Shown here: in pieces, positions 1 through 7,088 of the stretch | How positions within the stretch are numbered: the first letter of the stretch is position 1 | Layout of the letters: each line of letters begins with the position of its first letter | NCBI GenBank assembly: GCA_003242355.1 | Contig: QGUH01000018.1 | Span: forward strand, 1 to 13,061 | Reading direction: 5' to 3' | DNA: 13,061 bases | Source of the DNA: Pseudomonadota bacterium | GTDB lineage: Bacteria > Myxococcota_A > Polyangia > Polyangiales > Polyangiaceae | Position numbers and translations under genes: made by a program | The notes under the pieces: model-generated | Seen by the model: only the letters and a program-made list of their open reading frames with translations | What the model was told of the DNA's origin: nothing | Database searches by the model: none

Positions 1-30
1 GAGGACGAAAGCGAGTGAAGATCGTCTCAT
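1..30 (-). CDS. Start of a truncated gene, probably the outer-membrane efflux channel (TolC/OprM-like)
   Basis: Only the first ten codons are in the window; they read MRRSSLAFVL, two arginines followed by a hydrophobic run, as at the start of a signal peptide. The ATG (30-28) overlaps the TGA of the RND permease (29-27) as ATGA, the same junction type used by the two upstream genes of this operon. RND operons commonly place the outer-membrane factor after the permease, so a TolC/OprM-type channel is the first guess. The sequence itself shows only a translationally coupled start with an export-like N terminus. A weak GGAA lies about 10 bases upstream. A lipoprotein or another periplasmic protein would look the same here. 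Confidence 0.5.
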   Translation of the reverse strand, partial: MRRSSLAFVL

Positions 31-3000
31 GAGCGCGTGTTTCCAGTAGCCGGGGTGACGTGCGCCGCCTGACCGCCCGTGAGCACCCGACCGAGGAAGC
101 GCACGAGACGGCTCTGCGTGAGCCCTTCCATGAACGTGTAGAACACCGGGACGATCACGAGCGTGAGCAACGTGGAGGTGATGAGGCCGCCGATCACGCA
201 CACGGCCATCGGCGCGCGGACCTCGCCGCCCTCGGAAATCGCGAGCGCGACCGGAAGCATGCCGAAGATCATCGCGGCCGTGGTCATCAAGATGGGGCGG
301 AGCCGGATCTTGCCGGCCGCGACGAGCGCGTCGAACAGCGGCTCCCCGCGTGCGCGGAGCTGATTGGCGAAGTCCACGAGCAGAATCGCGTTCTTCGTCA
401 CGAGACCCATCAGCATGATGATGCCGATCATCGAGAAGATGTTCAGCGTCATCCCGCTCAAGTACAGAGCGCCGAACGCGCCGATGACCGAGAGCGGCAG
501 CGACAGCATGATGGTGACGGGCTGAACGAAACTGTCGAACTGCGCGGCGAGGATCATGTACACGAGCACGACGGCGAGCACGAGCGCGAGGCCCATGTAG
601 CCGAACGACTCGCCCATCACCTCGGCCATGCCGGCGTAGTCCGTCGTGAGCGTGCTCGGCACGACGCGCTTGGCGGCCTCCTCCACGATCTTCGTGGCCT
701 CGCCGAGCGGCAGGCCCTGAGTGCCCGCGAGAACCGTGATTTGGCGCTGACGCGCCTGGCGCTCGATCTGAGTCGGCCCTTCGCCGCGTTCGACGCGAAC
801 GACGTTGGCGAGCTCGACCATCGTTCCGTTGATGGCGCGCACCTTGAGGTTCGGCAGCTCTTCGAGGCGCTGTTCCTGCTCGCGCGGGAGCTTCAGGACG
901 ATGTCGTACACGTCCACGCCGTCCTTGAGCTCGCTCACGGCATCCTCGCCGATGAGCGCGCGAATCGTCATCGCCACGGACGACACGGGAACCCCGAGGG
1001 CAGCCGCCCGCTCGCGGTCGACGCGCACCGACAGCTCCGGCTTTCCGCCCCGGTGCGTCGTGTCGAGGTCCACGAGCCCCGGCACCTTCGCGAGCTCCTG
1101 CTTCAGGGCTTCGGTCACGCGAATGAGCTCTTCGAGGTCGTTGCCTCGCACGTTGAACTGGATCGGCTGCTGCCGGAACCCGGAGCCACCGCCCACGGCG
1201 TTCACGGGTTGAGCCGTGATCTTGACGTGCTCGAGCCCCGCGTACCGCTGCCGCGCCCAGGCCATCAGCTCCTCTTGGTGGAACCCGCGTTCTTTGCGCG
1301 GGGTCATCACCACCTGAATCGATGCGAGGTTGCTCTGCGCCTGCGCGCCACCGGCCACGGTCGTGAAGGTGTTCTTCACGCCGGGCGCCTTGCGCAGGTC
1401 GGCGGCGATGGCCTCGGCGACCTTGCTCGTCGTCTCGACCGAAGCCGCGTTCGGCAGCTCGACCATGAGCTCGAACTGCGCGCGATCCTCGGGCGGGAGG
1501 AACTCCGCCTTGACGCGGGAAACGAGCGCGAACGAGCCGACCAGGGCCACGACCGCAATCGCGACGGTGATCGCGCGGTGCCGGAGCGCCCAGGCGATCA
1601 CGCGCCCGTAGCCGTTCTCGGTGCCGACGAGCAGACGCTCGATCCCGCGGAACAGGAAGTTCGGCCGCTTGCCGTGCGTCGCCGCGAGGAAGCGCGACGA
1701 GAGCATCGGCGTGAGGGTGAACGAGACGAGCATCGAGACGAGCACCGCGAAGCTCACGGTGAGCCCGAACTGGAAGAAGAAGCGCCCGATGATGCCCTTC
1801 ATGAAGGCGACGGGCACGAACACCGCCACGATGCAGGACGTGGTCGCGAGCACCGCGAGGAAGATCTCCGCCGTCGCTTCCGCCGCCGCCTTCATCGGCG
1901 ACGCGCCGAGCTCGAGGTGCCGGTGGATGTTCTCGATGACGACGATCGCGTCGTCGATCAGGATGCCGATCGACAGCGACAGCGCGAGCATCGTCATGTT
2001 GTTGAAGGTGAAGCCCAGCCACTGCATGAACGCGAACGTCGCGATCACGCTGGTGGGAATGGCCACGGCGCTGATCAGCGTCGCGCGCACGTCGCGGAGG
2101 AAGAACAGGATGATGGTGACGGCGAGGAATGCGCCGAACACCAGATCGAACTGCACGTCGTTGATCGAGTGCTCGATGTACGTGGAATTGTCCGTCGGGA
2201 CCGTGTAGCGCGCGCCCGCCTTCTCGATGCGCGGGCGGAGCGCCTCGAGCTCCTTGCGGACGTTCTTCGAGACCTCCACCGTGTTCGTGCCGGACTGCTT
2301 GCGCACGACCAGCGACACCGCGGACTTGCCGTCGAGGAAGGATGCGCTCGAGGCGTCCTCGATGCCGTCCACGACGCGCGCCACGTCACCGACGCGCAGG
2401 AACGAGCCGCGCGGGTTCGGAATCAGGACGTGCGCGATTTCTTCGGCCGTCTTCAGCTCGCCCCGCGTCGTCACCGTGAGCTCGCGGCCGCCGCGTTCGA
2501 AGCTGCCGCCGGGCAGATCCAGGTTCTGCGAACGGATCGCGTTGGCGACGTCCTCCACGGTGAGCCCGGCGCCGGCGAGCCGCGCGGGATCGACGATGAC
2601 CTGGATTTGACGCTGGCGACCGCCGACGAGCTCGACCTCACCCACGCCCGACACGCGCTGGATGCGTTCCTTGACGACCTTGTCGGCGAGCTCGGTGAGC
2701 TCACGCGGCCCGAGCTCGCCGCTCAGTGCGATCGCCATGATGGGCGCCGCTCCGACGTCGAATTTCTGGATCGTCGGCGGATCGATCCCGTCCGGCAGGT
2801 CGGCCTGTATCTGGGATATCTTGTCCCTGATTTCCTGCATCGCCTTGTCGATCTCGACCTCGAGCTCGAACTGGACGATGACCTGCGTGACGCTCTCGAG
2901 GTTGACCGACCGGAGCACCTTGATGCCGGAGAGCGTGTTGACGGCCTCCTCGATGGGATCGCCCACCTTGCTCTCCATGGTGGCCGGGTCCGCGCCCGGA

Positions 3001-3152
3001 TACACCACGGTCACGGTGACGACCGGGAACTCGACGTTGGGGAACAGGTCGACGCCGATCCGCGGGTAAGCGAGCGCCCCGAACACGACCAACGCCGCGA
3101 TCAGCATCACGGCGAAGACGGGCCTGCGGATGAAGACGTCCGCGAATCTCAC
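27..3152 (-). CDS. RND efflux permease, HAE-1 (AcrB/MexB-like) family, inner-membrane proton/drug antiporter
   Basis: This is the inner-membrane pump of a tripartite efflux system, expected to export hydrophobic or amphiphilic compounds using the proton gradient. At 1041 residues it has the full family length. The N terminus FIRRPVFAVM (residues 7-16) begins TM1, followed by the first periplasmic porter and docking domain (about 35-335), TM2-6 (about 336-480), a second periplasmic domain (about 545-845) and TM8-12 (about 850-1003). The proton relay is intact: Asp400-Asp401 in TM4 (GILIDDAIVVIEN) and Lys920 in TM10 (GLVTKNAILL). The Asp-Asp pair marks the drug-exporting HAE-1 group rather than the heavy-metal CzcA group. 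The start is GTG at 3152, overlapping the adaptor's TGA by four bases (GTGA), with AGGA at 3161-3164 eight bases upstream. The substrate cannot be read from sequence. Confidence 0.95.
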   Translation of the reverse strand: MRFADVFIRRPVFAVMLIAALVVFGALAYPRIGVDLFPNVEFPVVTVTVVYPGADPATMESKVGDPIEEAVNTLSGIKVLRSVNLESVTQVIVQFELEVEIDKAMQEIRDKISQIQADLPDGIDPPTIQKFDVGAAPIMAIALSGELGPRELTELADKVVKERIQRVSGVGEVELVGGRQRQIQVIVDPARLAGAGLTVEDVANAIRSQNLDLPGGSFERGGRELTVTTRGELKTAEEIAHVLIPNPRGSFLRVGDVARVVDGIEDASSASFLDGKSAVSLVVRKQSGTNTVEVSKNVRKELEALRPRIEKAGARYTVPTDNSTYIEHSINDVQFDLVFGAFLAVTIILFFLRDVRATLISAVAIPTSVIATFAFMQWLGFTFNNMTMLALSLSIGILIDDAIVVIENIHRHLELGASPMKAAAEATAEIFLAVLATTSCIVAVFVPVAFMKGIIGRFFFQFGLTVSFAVLVSMLVSFTLTPMLSSRFLAATHGKRPNFLFRGIERLLVGTENGYGRVIAWALRHRAITVAIAVVALVGSFALVSRVKAEFLPPEDRAQFELMVELPNAASVETTSKVAEAIAADLRKAPGVKNTFTTVAGGAQAQSNLASIQVVMTPRKERGFHQEELMAWARQRYAGLEHVKITAQPVNAVGGGSGFRQQPIQFNVRGNDLEELIRVTEALKQELAKVPGLVDLDTTHRGGKPELSVRVDRERAAALGVPVSSVAMTIRALIGEDAVSELKDGVDVYDIVLKLPREQEQRLEELPNLKVRAINGTMVELANVVRVERGEGPTQIERQARQRQITVLAGTQGLPLGEATKIVEEAAKRVVPSTLTTDYAGMAEVMGESFGYMGLALVLAVVLVYMILAAQFDSFVQPVTIMLSLPLSVIGAFGALYLSGMTLNIFSMIGIIMLMGLVTKNAILLVDFANQLRARGEPLFDALVAAGKIRLRPILMTTAAMIFGMLPVALAISEGGEVRAPMAVCVIGGLITSTLLTLVIVPVFYTFMEGLTQSRLVRFLGRVLTGGQAAHVTPATGNTRS

Positions 3153-4093
3153 AACGCCTTTCCTTTCTGGCCCGCCGCGCCACTCGCCGCGGCGGGCGGC
3201 GCCGCATCGAGCTTCACCTCGGCCAACATGCCCGGCCGCAGCCGTTCGTCCGTGTTGTCGACGTTGCAGACGATTTCGACGGTCCGCGTGATCACGTCGA
3301 CGGCCGGATTGATGCGCAGAATCGGCACGACGCGCTCGACGCCGATCGCCGGGAACACGGCCCGCAACGAGCCACCCGGAGCGAGGGTCCCGAGCACGCC
3401 TTCGGGCAACCGAACGCGCAGCTCGAGCCGACGCGTGTCCTGCACGACCAATACGACGGTCGGCGGCATCATCGTCACCGCTTCACCGACGTTCTTCAGC
3501 TTGTCGGTGACCACGCCGTCGATCGGCGAGCGCACGACCGTGTCGGCGAGCGCTTTCTGCGCCACCTGGAGCCCGGTCTCCGCCTGCAGCAGGGACGTCT
3601 TCGCGACGTCGTACCGCGCCTCGACCTGCTCGAACACGGCAACGGGCAACGAGCCCTTCTCGTGGAGCTCCTTGCTGCGGCGGTACTCGAGCTCCAGCGC
3701 CTTCAGGTTCACGCGCGCCGACTCGAGCGCGGCCTTTGCCTGTTGCACGGCGAGCTCCGCCTGTACCGAATCGAGCCGGAACAGGACCTGGCCCTTCTTC
3801 ACGCGGTCGCCCTGGTCGACCAAGATCTGGCGCAGCACGCCCGACGCGTTCGGTCCGAGATCCGCCCGCGCCACCGGATAGAGCGTGCCCGTGCCCGCCA
3901 TGGCGGCAGGGCCTCCCGGCGCACCCGGTGCGGATGCGGGCTCTTGCAAGAGCTCCGAAACGGAGGGCACCTCGGGCGCCGGCACACCGCTGCCCGTGGG
4001 CGGCGGCAAGCCGGCTTTTGCCTCCGATTCGCGGCAACCCGGCAAAACGAAGGCTCCCATGAGCAGCACACCCAAGCAGGTTCGCAGATTCAT
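3149..4093 (-). CDS. RND efflux periplasmic adaptor (membrane fusion protein), predicted lipoprotein
   Basis: This is the HlyD/AcrA-type adaptor that links the inner-membrane RND pump to an outer-membrane channel. It has 314 residues when started at ATG 4093. That start gives a lipoprotein signal peptide MNLRTCLGVLLMGAFVLPGC with the lipobox LPGC, so Cys20 is the predicted lipidated residue. A Pro/Gly/Ala-rich linker (about 28-68) follows. Next come the first lipoyl half (about 80-108, including VDQGDRVKKGQVLFRLD), an alpha-helical hairpin (about 109-190), the second lipoyl half (RSPIDGVVTDK, 188-198) and the beta-barrel and membrane-proximal part (about 200-297). The start overlaps the TetR stop as ATGA; AGGAG lies 10 bases upstream. 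An upstream in-frame start at 4177 exists but would bury the signal peptide. The gene sits between the repressor and the pump, with four-base overlaps on both sides. Confidence 0.93.
   Translation of the reverse strand: MNLRTCLGVLLMGAFVLPGCRESEAKAGLPPPTGSGVPAPEVPSVSELLQEPASAPGAPGGPAAMAGTGTLYPVARADLGPNASGVLRQILVDQGDRVKKGQVLFRLDSVQAELAVQQAKAALESARVNLKALELEYRRSKELHEKGSLPVAVFEQVEARYDVAKTSLLQAETGLQVAQKALADTVVRSPIDGVVTDKLKNVGEAVTMMPPTVVLVVQDTRRLELRVRLPEGVLGTLAPGGSLRAVFPAIGVERVVPILRINPAVDVITRTVEIVCNVDNTDERLRPGMLAEVKLDAAPPAAASGAAGQKGKAL
3161..3164 (-). promoter_or_regulatory. Shine-Dalgarno site deciding the GTG start of the RND permease
   Basis: AGGA (within GAAAGGAAAG) lies eight bases before the GTG at 3152. 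It is inside the end of the adaptor gene and supports reinitiation at the GTGA overlap. Confidence 0.6.
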
Positions 4094-4731
4094 CGAGCGC
4101 GAGCTCCTTGCATGAAGAGATCGAACAGCGGCCGTGCGCGAGAGGCGAGGGAGTAACTTTGGTGCTGACGCACCCATTCCAGCAGCGTTCCCTTCATGGC
4201 GCCGGCCAACGCGGCCGCAAGCGTCCCCGGGTCGATATCGTTTCGAATTCGTCCCGAGTCGGCGGCGTCACGAAACGCGGTTTCGAGTCGAGCGAGAGCG
4301 CGATCGAAATGCGGGTCGGGCTCGCTACAGCGAAGGCGCAGATCTCCCTCCAAGGAAGCTCCGAGCTGCACGCAGAGCGCGATCATCGGACCGTGCTGCT
4401 CCGTGAGCTCGAAGATCCCCTCGACGAAACCGCGGATGCGCTCGATCGGGTCCGGGGCTGCGAGAGCGCGCTCGACGACGTCGAGCGCCGCTCTTCGGCT
4501 GCGGTCGAGAAGCGATGCGAAGACCTCGTCCTTGCTCGAGAAGTGCTTGTAGACGGTGCCGACCGCAATCCCGGCTTCCTCGGCGACGTCGGCCATCTTC
4601 GTTTGATGGAATCCGACGCGCAGGAACAACCGTTCGGCGGCGTCCAAAATGGCGTCGCGGTATGCGGTTTCGGCGAAACGCCGAATCGCGCCTCGCGGGC
4701 CAGGCGCTTCACGAGTCGATCGAGAGCACAC
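4090..4731 (-). CDS. TetR/AcrR-family transcriptional repressor of the RND efflux operon
   Basis: A 213-residue TetR-family protein, a typical length. The N-terminal DNA-binding domain spans about residues 25-72: AILDAAERLFLRVGFHQT, then MADVAEEAGIAVGTVYKHF with the recognition helix around 54-64, and KDEVF. The rest is the all-helical ligand-binding and dimerisation domain, whose ligand cannot be predicted. The start is GTG at 4731. An in-frame TAG at 4744-4746 rules out a longer protein, and the next in-frame ATG (Met46) lies inside the HTH. It is the first gene of a tetR-adaptor-permease operon and its TGA overlaps the adaptor ATG. It therefore probably represses its own operon from the palindromes just upstream (4746-4757 and 4771-4788) and is released by a pump substrate; that control is inference. 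Confidence 0.92.
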   Translation of the reverse strand: MCSRSTREAPGPRGAIRRFAETAYRDAILDAAERLFLRVGFHQTKMADVAEEAGIAVGTVYKHFSSKDEVFASLLDRSRRAALDVVERALAAPDPIERIRGFVEGIFELTEQHGPMIALCVQLGASLEGDLRLRCSEPDPHFDRALARLETAFRDAADSGRIRNDIDPGTLAAALAGAMKGTLLEWVRQHQSYSLASRARPLFDLFMQGARAR

Positions 4732-4745
4732 TGAACGGTGCTTCT

Positions 4746-4757
4746 AGTTCATGAACT
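4746..4757. promoter_or_regulatory. Perfect 12-bp palindrome, candidate TetR operator
   Basis: AGTTCATGAACT is a perfect dyad lying 15-26 bases before the tetR GTG. It would fall in the 5' leader of the efflux operon. It shares the TTCA/TGAA core with the palindrome at 4771-4788. Operator function is inferred from position and symmetry. Confidence 0.45.
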
Positions 4758-4770
4758 CGCGATTCGCAAC

Positions 4771-4788
4771 CGTGAATCCTCGTTCACG
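4771..4788. promoter_or_regulatory. Inverted repeat CGTGAA-N6-TTCACG, candidate TetR operator
   Basis: Six-base perfect arms separated by six bases, giving an 18-bp dyad of the size TetR dimers often bind. It lies 40-57 bases upstream of the tetR start. An AT-rich stretch (4791-4802; TATAGA on the minus strand at 4795-4800) lies just upstream in the direction of transcription and could be the -10 region. No convincing -35 was found, so the promoter placement is tentative. Confidence 0.45.
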
Positions 4789-4842
4789 AGATTTTCTATA
4801 ATGACTGAATCTTTCGGAGCCTGCAATCCTACACAGCACCAA

Positions 4843-4859
4843 GTACAGCGGAACTGTAC
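4843..4859. repeat. Inverted repeat GTACAG-N5-CTGTAC in the gatB/tetR intergenic region
   Basis: Perfect 6-bp arms around a 5-base centre (CGGAA on the plus strand), followed on the plus strand by a G run at 4860-4866. It lies between gatB and the likely tetR promoter. It has no T-run on either side, so it is not an obvious intrinsic terminator. It may be a binding site for another regulator or an RNA hairpin. Its half-sites differ from the two palindromes nearer tetR. Confidence 0.4.
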
Positions 4860-4897
4860 GGGGGGGCAGCTTCAGCGCGGGTTTCGTCGCAGGCGTG

Positions 4898-4918
4898 CCG
4901 GCGCCCAGAAAACGCCGG
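4898..4918 (-). terminator. GC-rich hairpin just after gatB, possible transcript 3' end
   Basis: CCGGCG and CGCCGG form a 6-bp stem around a 9-base loop, starting 12 bases past the gatB stop. There is no downstream T-run in either direction. It would therefore be at best a Rho-dependent or RNA-stabilising 3' structure rather than a classical intrinsic terminator. Confidence 0.3.
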
Positions 4919-4930
4919 ATCCCACGGGTC

Positions 4931-6358
4931 TCATCCCTGTTCGAGAATCCGCGTGAGCAGCTCGCTCACCAGCTTCGGATTCGCCGAGCCACCGGTCTCT
5001 TTCATGACCTGACCGACGAAGAACCCGAGCACGCCCTTCTTCCCCGCGCGGAACGTCGCGGCCTGGTCCGGAAAGCGGGCGACCACGGCCTCGCAGGCCG
5101 CGCGCAACGCGCCCTCGTCCGAAACCACGCGCATCCCCCGCTCCTCCACGATTTGCCGCGGCATGCGGTCGGTGCGCTCGATGGCGGCGTAGACGTCCTT
5201 GGCCTGCTTGCCGGAGATCTCCCCACGCTCGACTAGATCGAGCAGCTCGGCCACCTGATCCGGGGTCACCGTGAAGGTCGCGTCGAGGCCGTGCACCTCG
5301 GCGCCCCGCAACACCTCGGTCGCCATCCAGTTCGCTGCTTTCACGCGGTTCGGGTACTTCGCGCACAGCGCTTCGAAGAAGCGCACGTAGCCCGGGTGCT
5401 GAGTGAGAGTCTGCGCCAGCGCAGCCGGCACGCCCGCGCTCACCCAGCGGGCACGAATCGCGGACGGAAGCTCCGGCAGCGCCGCCTCGAGGCGCGTGAC
5501 GAACGCGGAGTCCACTCGAAGCGGCGGCAAATCGGGCTCCGGGAAGTAGCGATAGTCGTGCGCCTCCTCCTTGGAGCGCAACGTGCTCGTCTGCCCGGTA
5601 TCGGGATCGAAGCTGCGCGTCTCCTGCTCGACCTGACCGCCAGCGTCCAAGATCGCGCTCTGGCGGGCGATTTCCGCATCGATCGCCCGCTGCACGAAGC
5701 GGAACGAGTTCAGGTTCTTGAGCTCGCAGCGGGTTCCGAGCTTGTCGGAGCCCTTGGGGCGAATCGAGACGTTGGCGTCGCAGCGGAAACTGCCCTCTTC
5801 GAGGTTGCCGTCGTTCACCCCGACGAACACCAGCACGTCCCGGAGGGCTCGGAGATAGGCGGCCGCCTCGGCGCTCGAGCGGAGATCGGGAGCGCCCACG
5901 ATCTCGACGAGCGGAACGCCCGCGCGGTTCAGATCCACGAGCGAGTCGCCGCCGACGCCGTGCACGTTCTTGCCCGCATCCTCCTCCATGTGGATGCGCG
6001 TGATCCCAACCGTGCGCCGCACGCCATCGACCTCGATCTCGAGCTTGCCTGCGGTCGCGAGCGGCTCTTCGTACTGGCTGATCTGATACCCCTTCGGCAG
6101 ATCCGGATAGAAGTAGTTCTTCCGGGCGAAGATGCTCTCGCCGTGAATCGTGCACCCGAGGGCGAGCGCGGCCCGCACGGCCATCTCCACCGCCCGCTCG
6201 TTGATCACGGGAAGCGAGCCCGGAAGCCCGAGGCACACCGGGCACACGTTCGTGTTGGGCGGAGCCCCGAAGTTCGTGGAACACCCGCAAAACAGCTTGC
6301 TGGTCGTCAGAAGCTGCGCGTGGACCTCGAGGCCGATAACCGGTTCGTACTCAGTCAT
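4931..6358 (-). CDS. gatB: Aspartyl/glutamyl-tRNA(Asn/Gln) amidotransferase subunit B
   Basis: GatB is the kinase/transamidase subunit of the cytoplasmic GatCAB complex. The complex converts Glu-tRNA(Gln) and/or Asp-tRNA(Asn) to the amidated forms using ammonia from GatA. The 475-residue protein is full length. It has the N-terminal IGLEVHAQL (8-16), paired cysteines CGC (24-26) and CPVC (39-42) that probably bind zinc, NYFYPDLPKGYQISQ (81-95), HMEEDAGK (123-130), the family signature VDLNRAGVPLVEI (141-153) and a C-terminal YqeY-like tail domain (about 330-475). The start is ATG 6358 with GGGAGG seven bases upstream. gatA and gatC are not in the window. It follows nuoI by 54 bp on the same strand with no evident terminator between, so it may be read from the nuo promoter, though the two functions are unrelated. 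Confidence 0.97.
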   Translation of the reverse strand: MTEYEPVIGLEVHAQLLTTSKLFCGCSTNFGAPPNTNVCPVCLGLPGSLPVINERAVEMAVRAALALGCTIHGESIFARKNYFYPDLPKGYQISQYEEPLATAGKLEIEVDGVRRTVGITRIHMEEDAGKNVHGVGGDSLVDLNRAGVPLVEIVGAPDLRSSAEAAAYLRALRDVLVFVGVNDGNLEEGSFRCDANVSIRPKGSDKLGTRCELKNLNSFRFVQRAIDAEIARQSAILDAGGQVEQETRSFDPDTGQTSTLRSKEEAHDYRYFPEPDLPPLRVDSAFVTRLEAALPELPSAIRARWVSAGVPAALAQTLTQHPGYVRFFEALCAKYPNRVKAANWMATEVLRGAEVHGLDATFTVTPDQVAELLDLVERGEISGKQAKDVYAAIERTDRMPRQIVEERGMRVVSDEGALRAACEAVVARFPDQAATFRAGKKGVLGFFVGQVMKETGGSANPKLVSELLTRILEQG

Positions 6359-6365
6359 TGCACCG

Positions 6366-6371
6366 CCTCCC
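6366..6371 (-). promoter_or_regulatory. Strong Shine-Dalgarno site of gatB
   Basis: GGGAGG stands seven bases before the ATG at 6358. This gives gatB efficient independent initiation even if it is cotranscribed with nuoI. Confidence 0.6.
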
Positions 6372-6412
6372 GGCCGGTCTTCGCTCCGGCTCTCCTCAAC
6401 CAGGGATGGCGC

Positions 6413-7069
6413 TCAGTGAGGATGATCGCGATCGATGCCGGGATGCGTGGGGTCCCCCGGCTCGTGGCGAGGATTCTGGGTCGTGTACGTGCCGTCGCGG
6501 CCCGGAAACCCCATGAGCAAATCGCGCTCGTAAATGAACTGGTCGCGAGAGTCGTACGGCGCCGCGTGCATGCCGGTGTCCATGCGAATCGCGTCGCACG
6601 GACACGCTTCCACGCAAAAACCGCAGAATACACAGCGGAGCTCGTCGATCACGAAGCGCTTCGGGAAGCGCTCGTACCCCCGCCGCGGATCGCCCTCGGG
6701 GTACTCTCCCGCCTCGATGTAGATGCACTGCGAGGGGCACGCCGTCGAGCAGCACAGGCAGGCGACACAGCGGGGTGATCCGTCTTCACGGTGCGTGAGG
6801 CGATGCACGCCGCGGAAGCGGTAGGGATACGGGCGCCGCTGTTCGGGGTAGCTCACCGTGTTCACGCCGTCCTCGATGGCCTCGAGGCTCGGATCGTTGC
6901 GCTGCCCGAGCGCCATCTCCTTCGTGTTGCGGAAGAAGTGGCGCATCGTGATGGCGAGGCCCTTGGCGATCTCCGGCAGGTACGTCTGAACGCCCGGGCC
7001 ACGCTTCGGGCGAGGCACCGGTTTGCCGACGATTTTTCGAGGCCCGAGGGGAAGAGTCGAGTCGCTCAC
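6413..7069 (-). CDS. nuoI: NADH-quinone oxidoreductase subunit I (two [4Fe-4S] clusters N6a/N6b)
   Basis: NuoI is the ferredoxin-like subunit of the complex I connecting module. It passes electrons from NuoG towards NuoB and the quinone. With the GTG start at 7069 it has 218 residues. Both ligand sets are intact: C101, C104, C107, C111 (CVACLCCSTACP) and C146, C149, C152, C156 (CVFCGFCVEACP), each CxxCxxCxxxCP. A stretch of about 40 residues before the conserved ITMRHFF precedes the core, and the tail (about 201-218) is rich in His, Pro and Asp. The only in-frame ATG before the clusters is Met42, which would cut into the conserved amphipathic N-terminal helix. A GGAG seven bases before the GTG supports the chosen start. 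nuoH ends 19 bp upstream and gatB, not nuoJ, lies downstream. Confidence 0.95.
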   Translation of the reverse strand: MSDSTLPLGPRKIVGKPVPRPKRGPGVQTYLPEIAKGLAITMRHFFRNTKEMALGQRNDPSLEAIEDGVNTVSYPEQRRPYPYRFRGVHRLTHREDGSPRCVACLCCSTACPSQCIYIEAGEYPEGDPRRGYERFPKRFVIDELRCVFCGFCVEACPCDAIRMDTGMHAAPYDSRDQFIYERDLLMGFPGRDGTYTTQNPRHEPGDPTHPGIDRDHPH

Positions 7070-7076
7070 GAGATGT

Positions 7077-7080
7077 CTCC
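7077..7080 (-). promoter_or_regulatory. Shine-Dalgarno site deciding the GTG start of nuoI
   Basis: GGAG is placed seven bases upstream of the GTG at 7069, within the 19-bp nuoH-nuoI gap. The reading frame stays open further upstream to 7225 but without such a site and overlapping nuoH. Confidence 0.6.
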
Positions 7081-7088
7081 GGAAAAGC

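Noticed and set aside
60..3881. Plus-strand open frame of 1273 codons opposite the RND permease and adaptor
   Set aside because: Its translation is dominated by Arg, Glu, His and Asp with no domain. It mirrors two well-identified minus-strand genes; long antisense frames are expected from GC-rich third positions.
4797..4802. Perfect TATAAT on the plus strand
   Set aside because: There is no -35 at a proper distance and no plus-strand gene downstream, only gatB on the other strand. It is probably part of the AT-rich promoter region read in the opposite direction.
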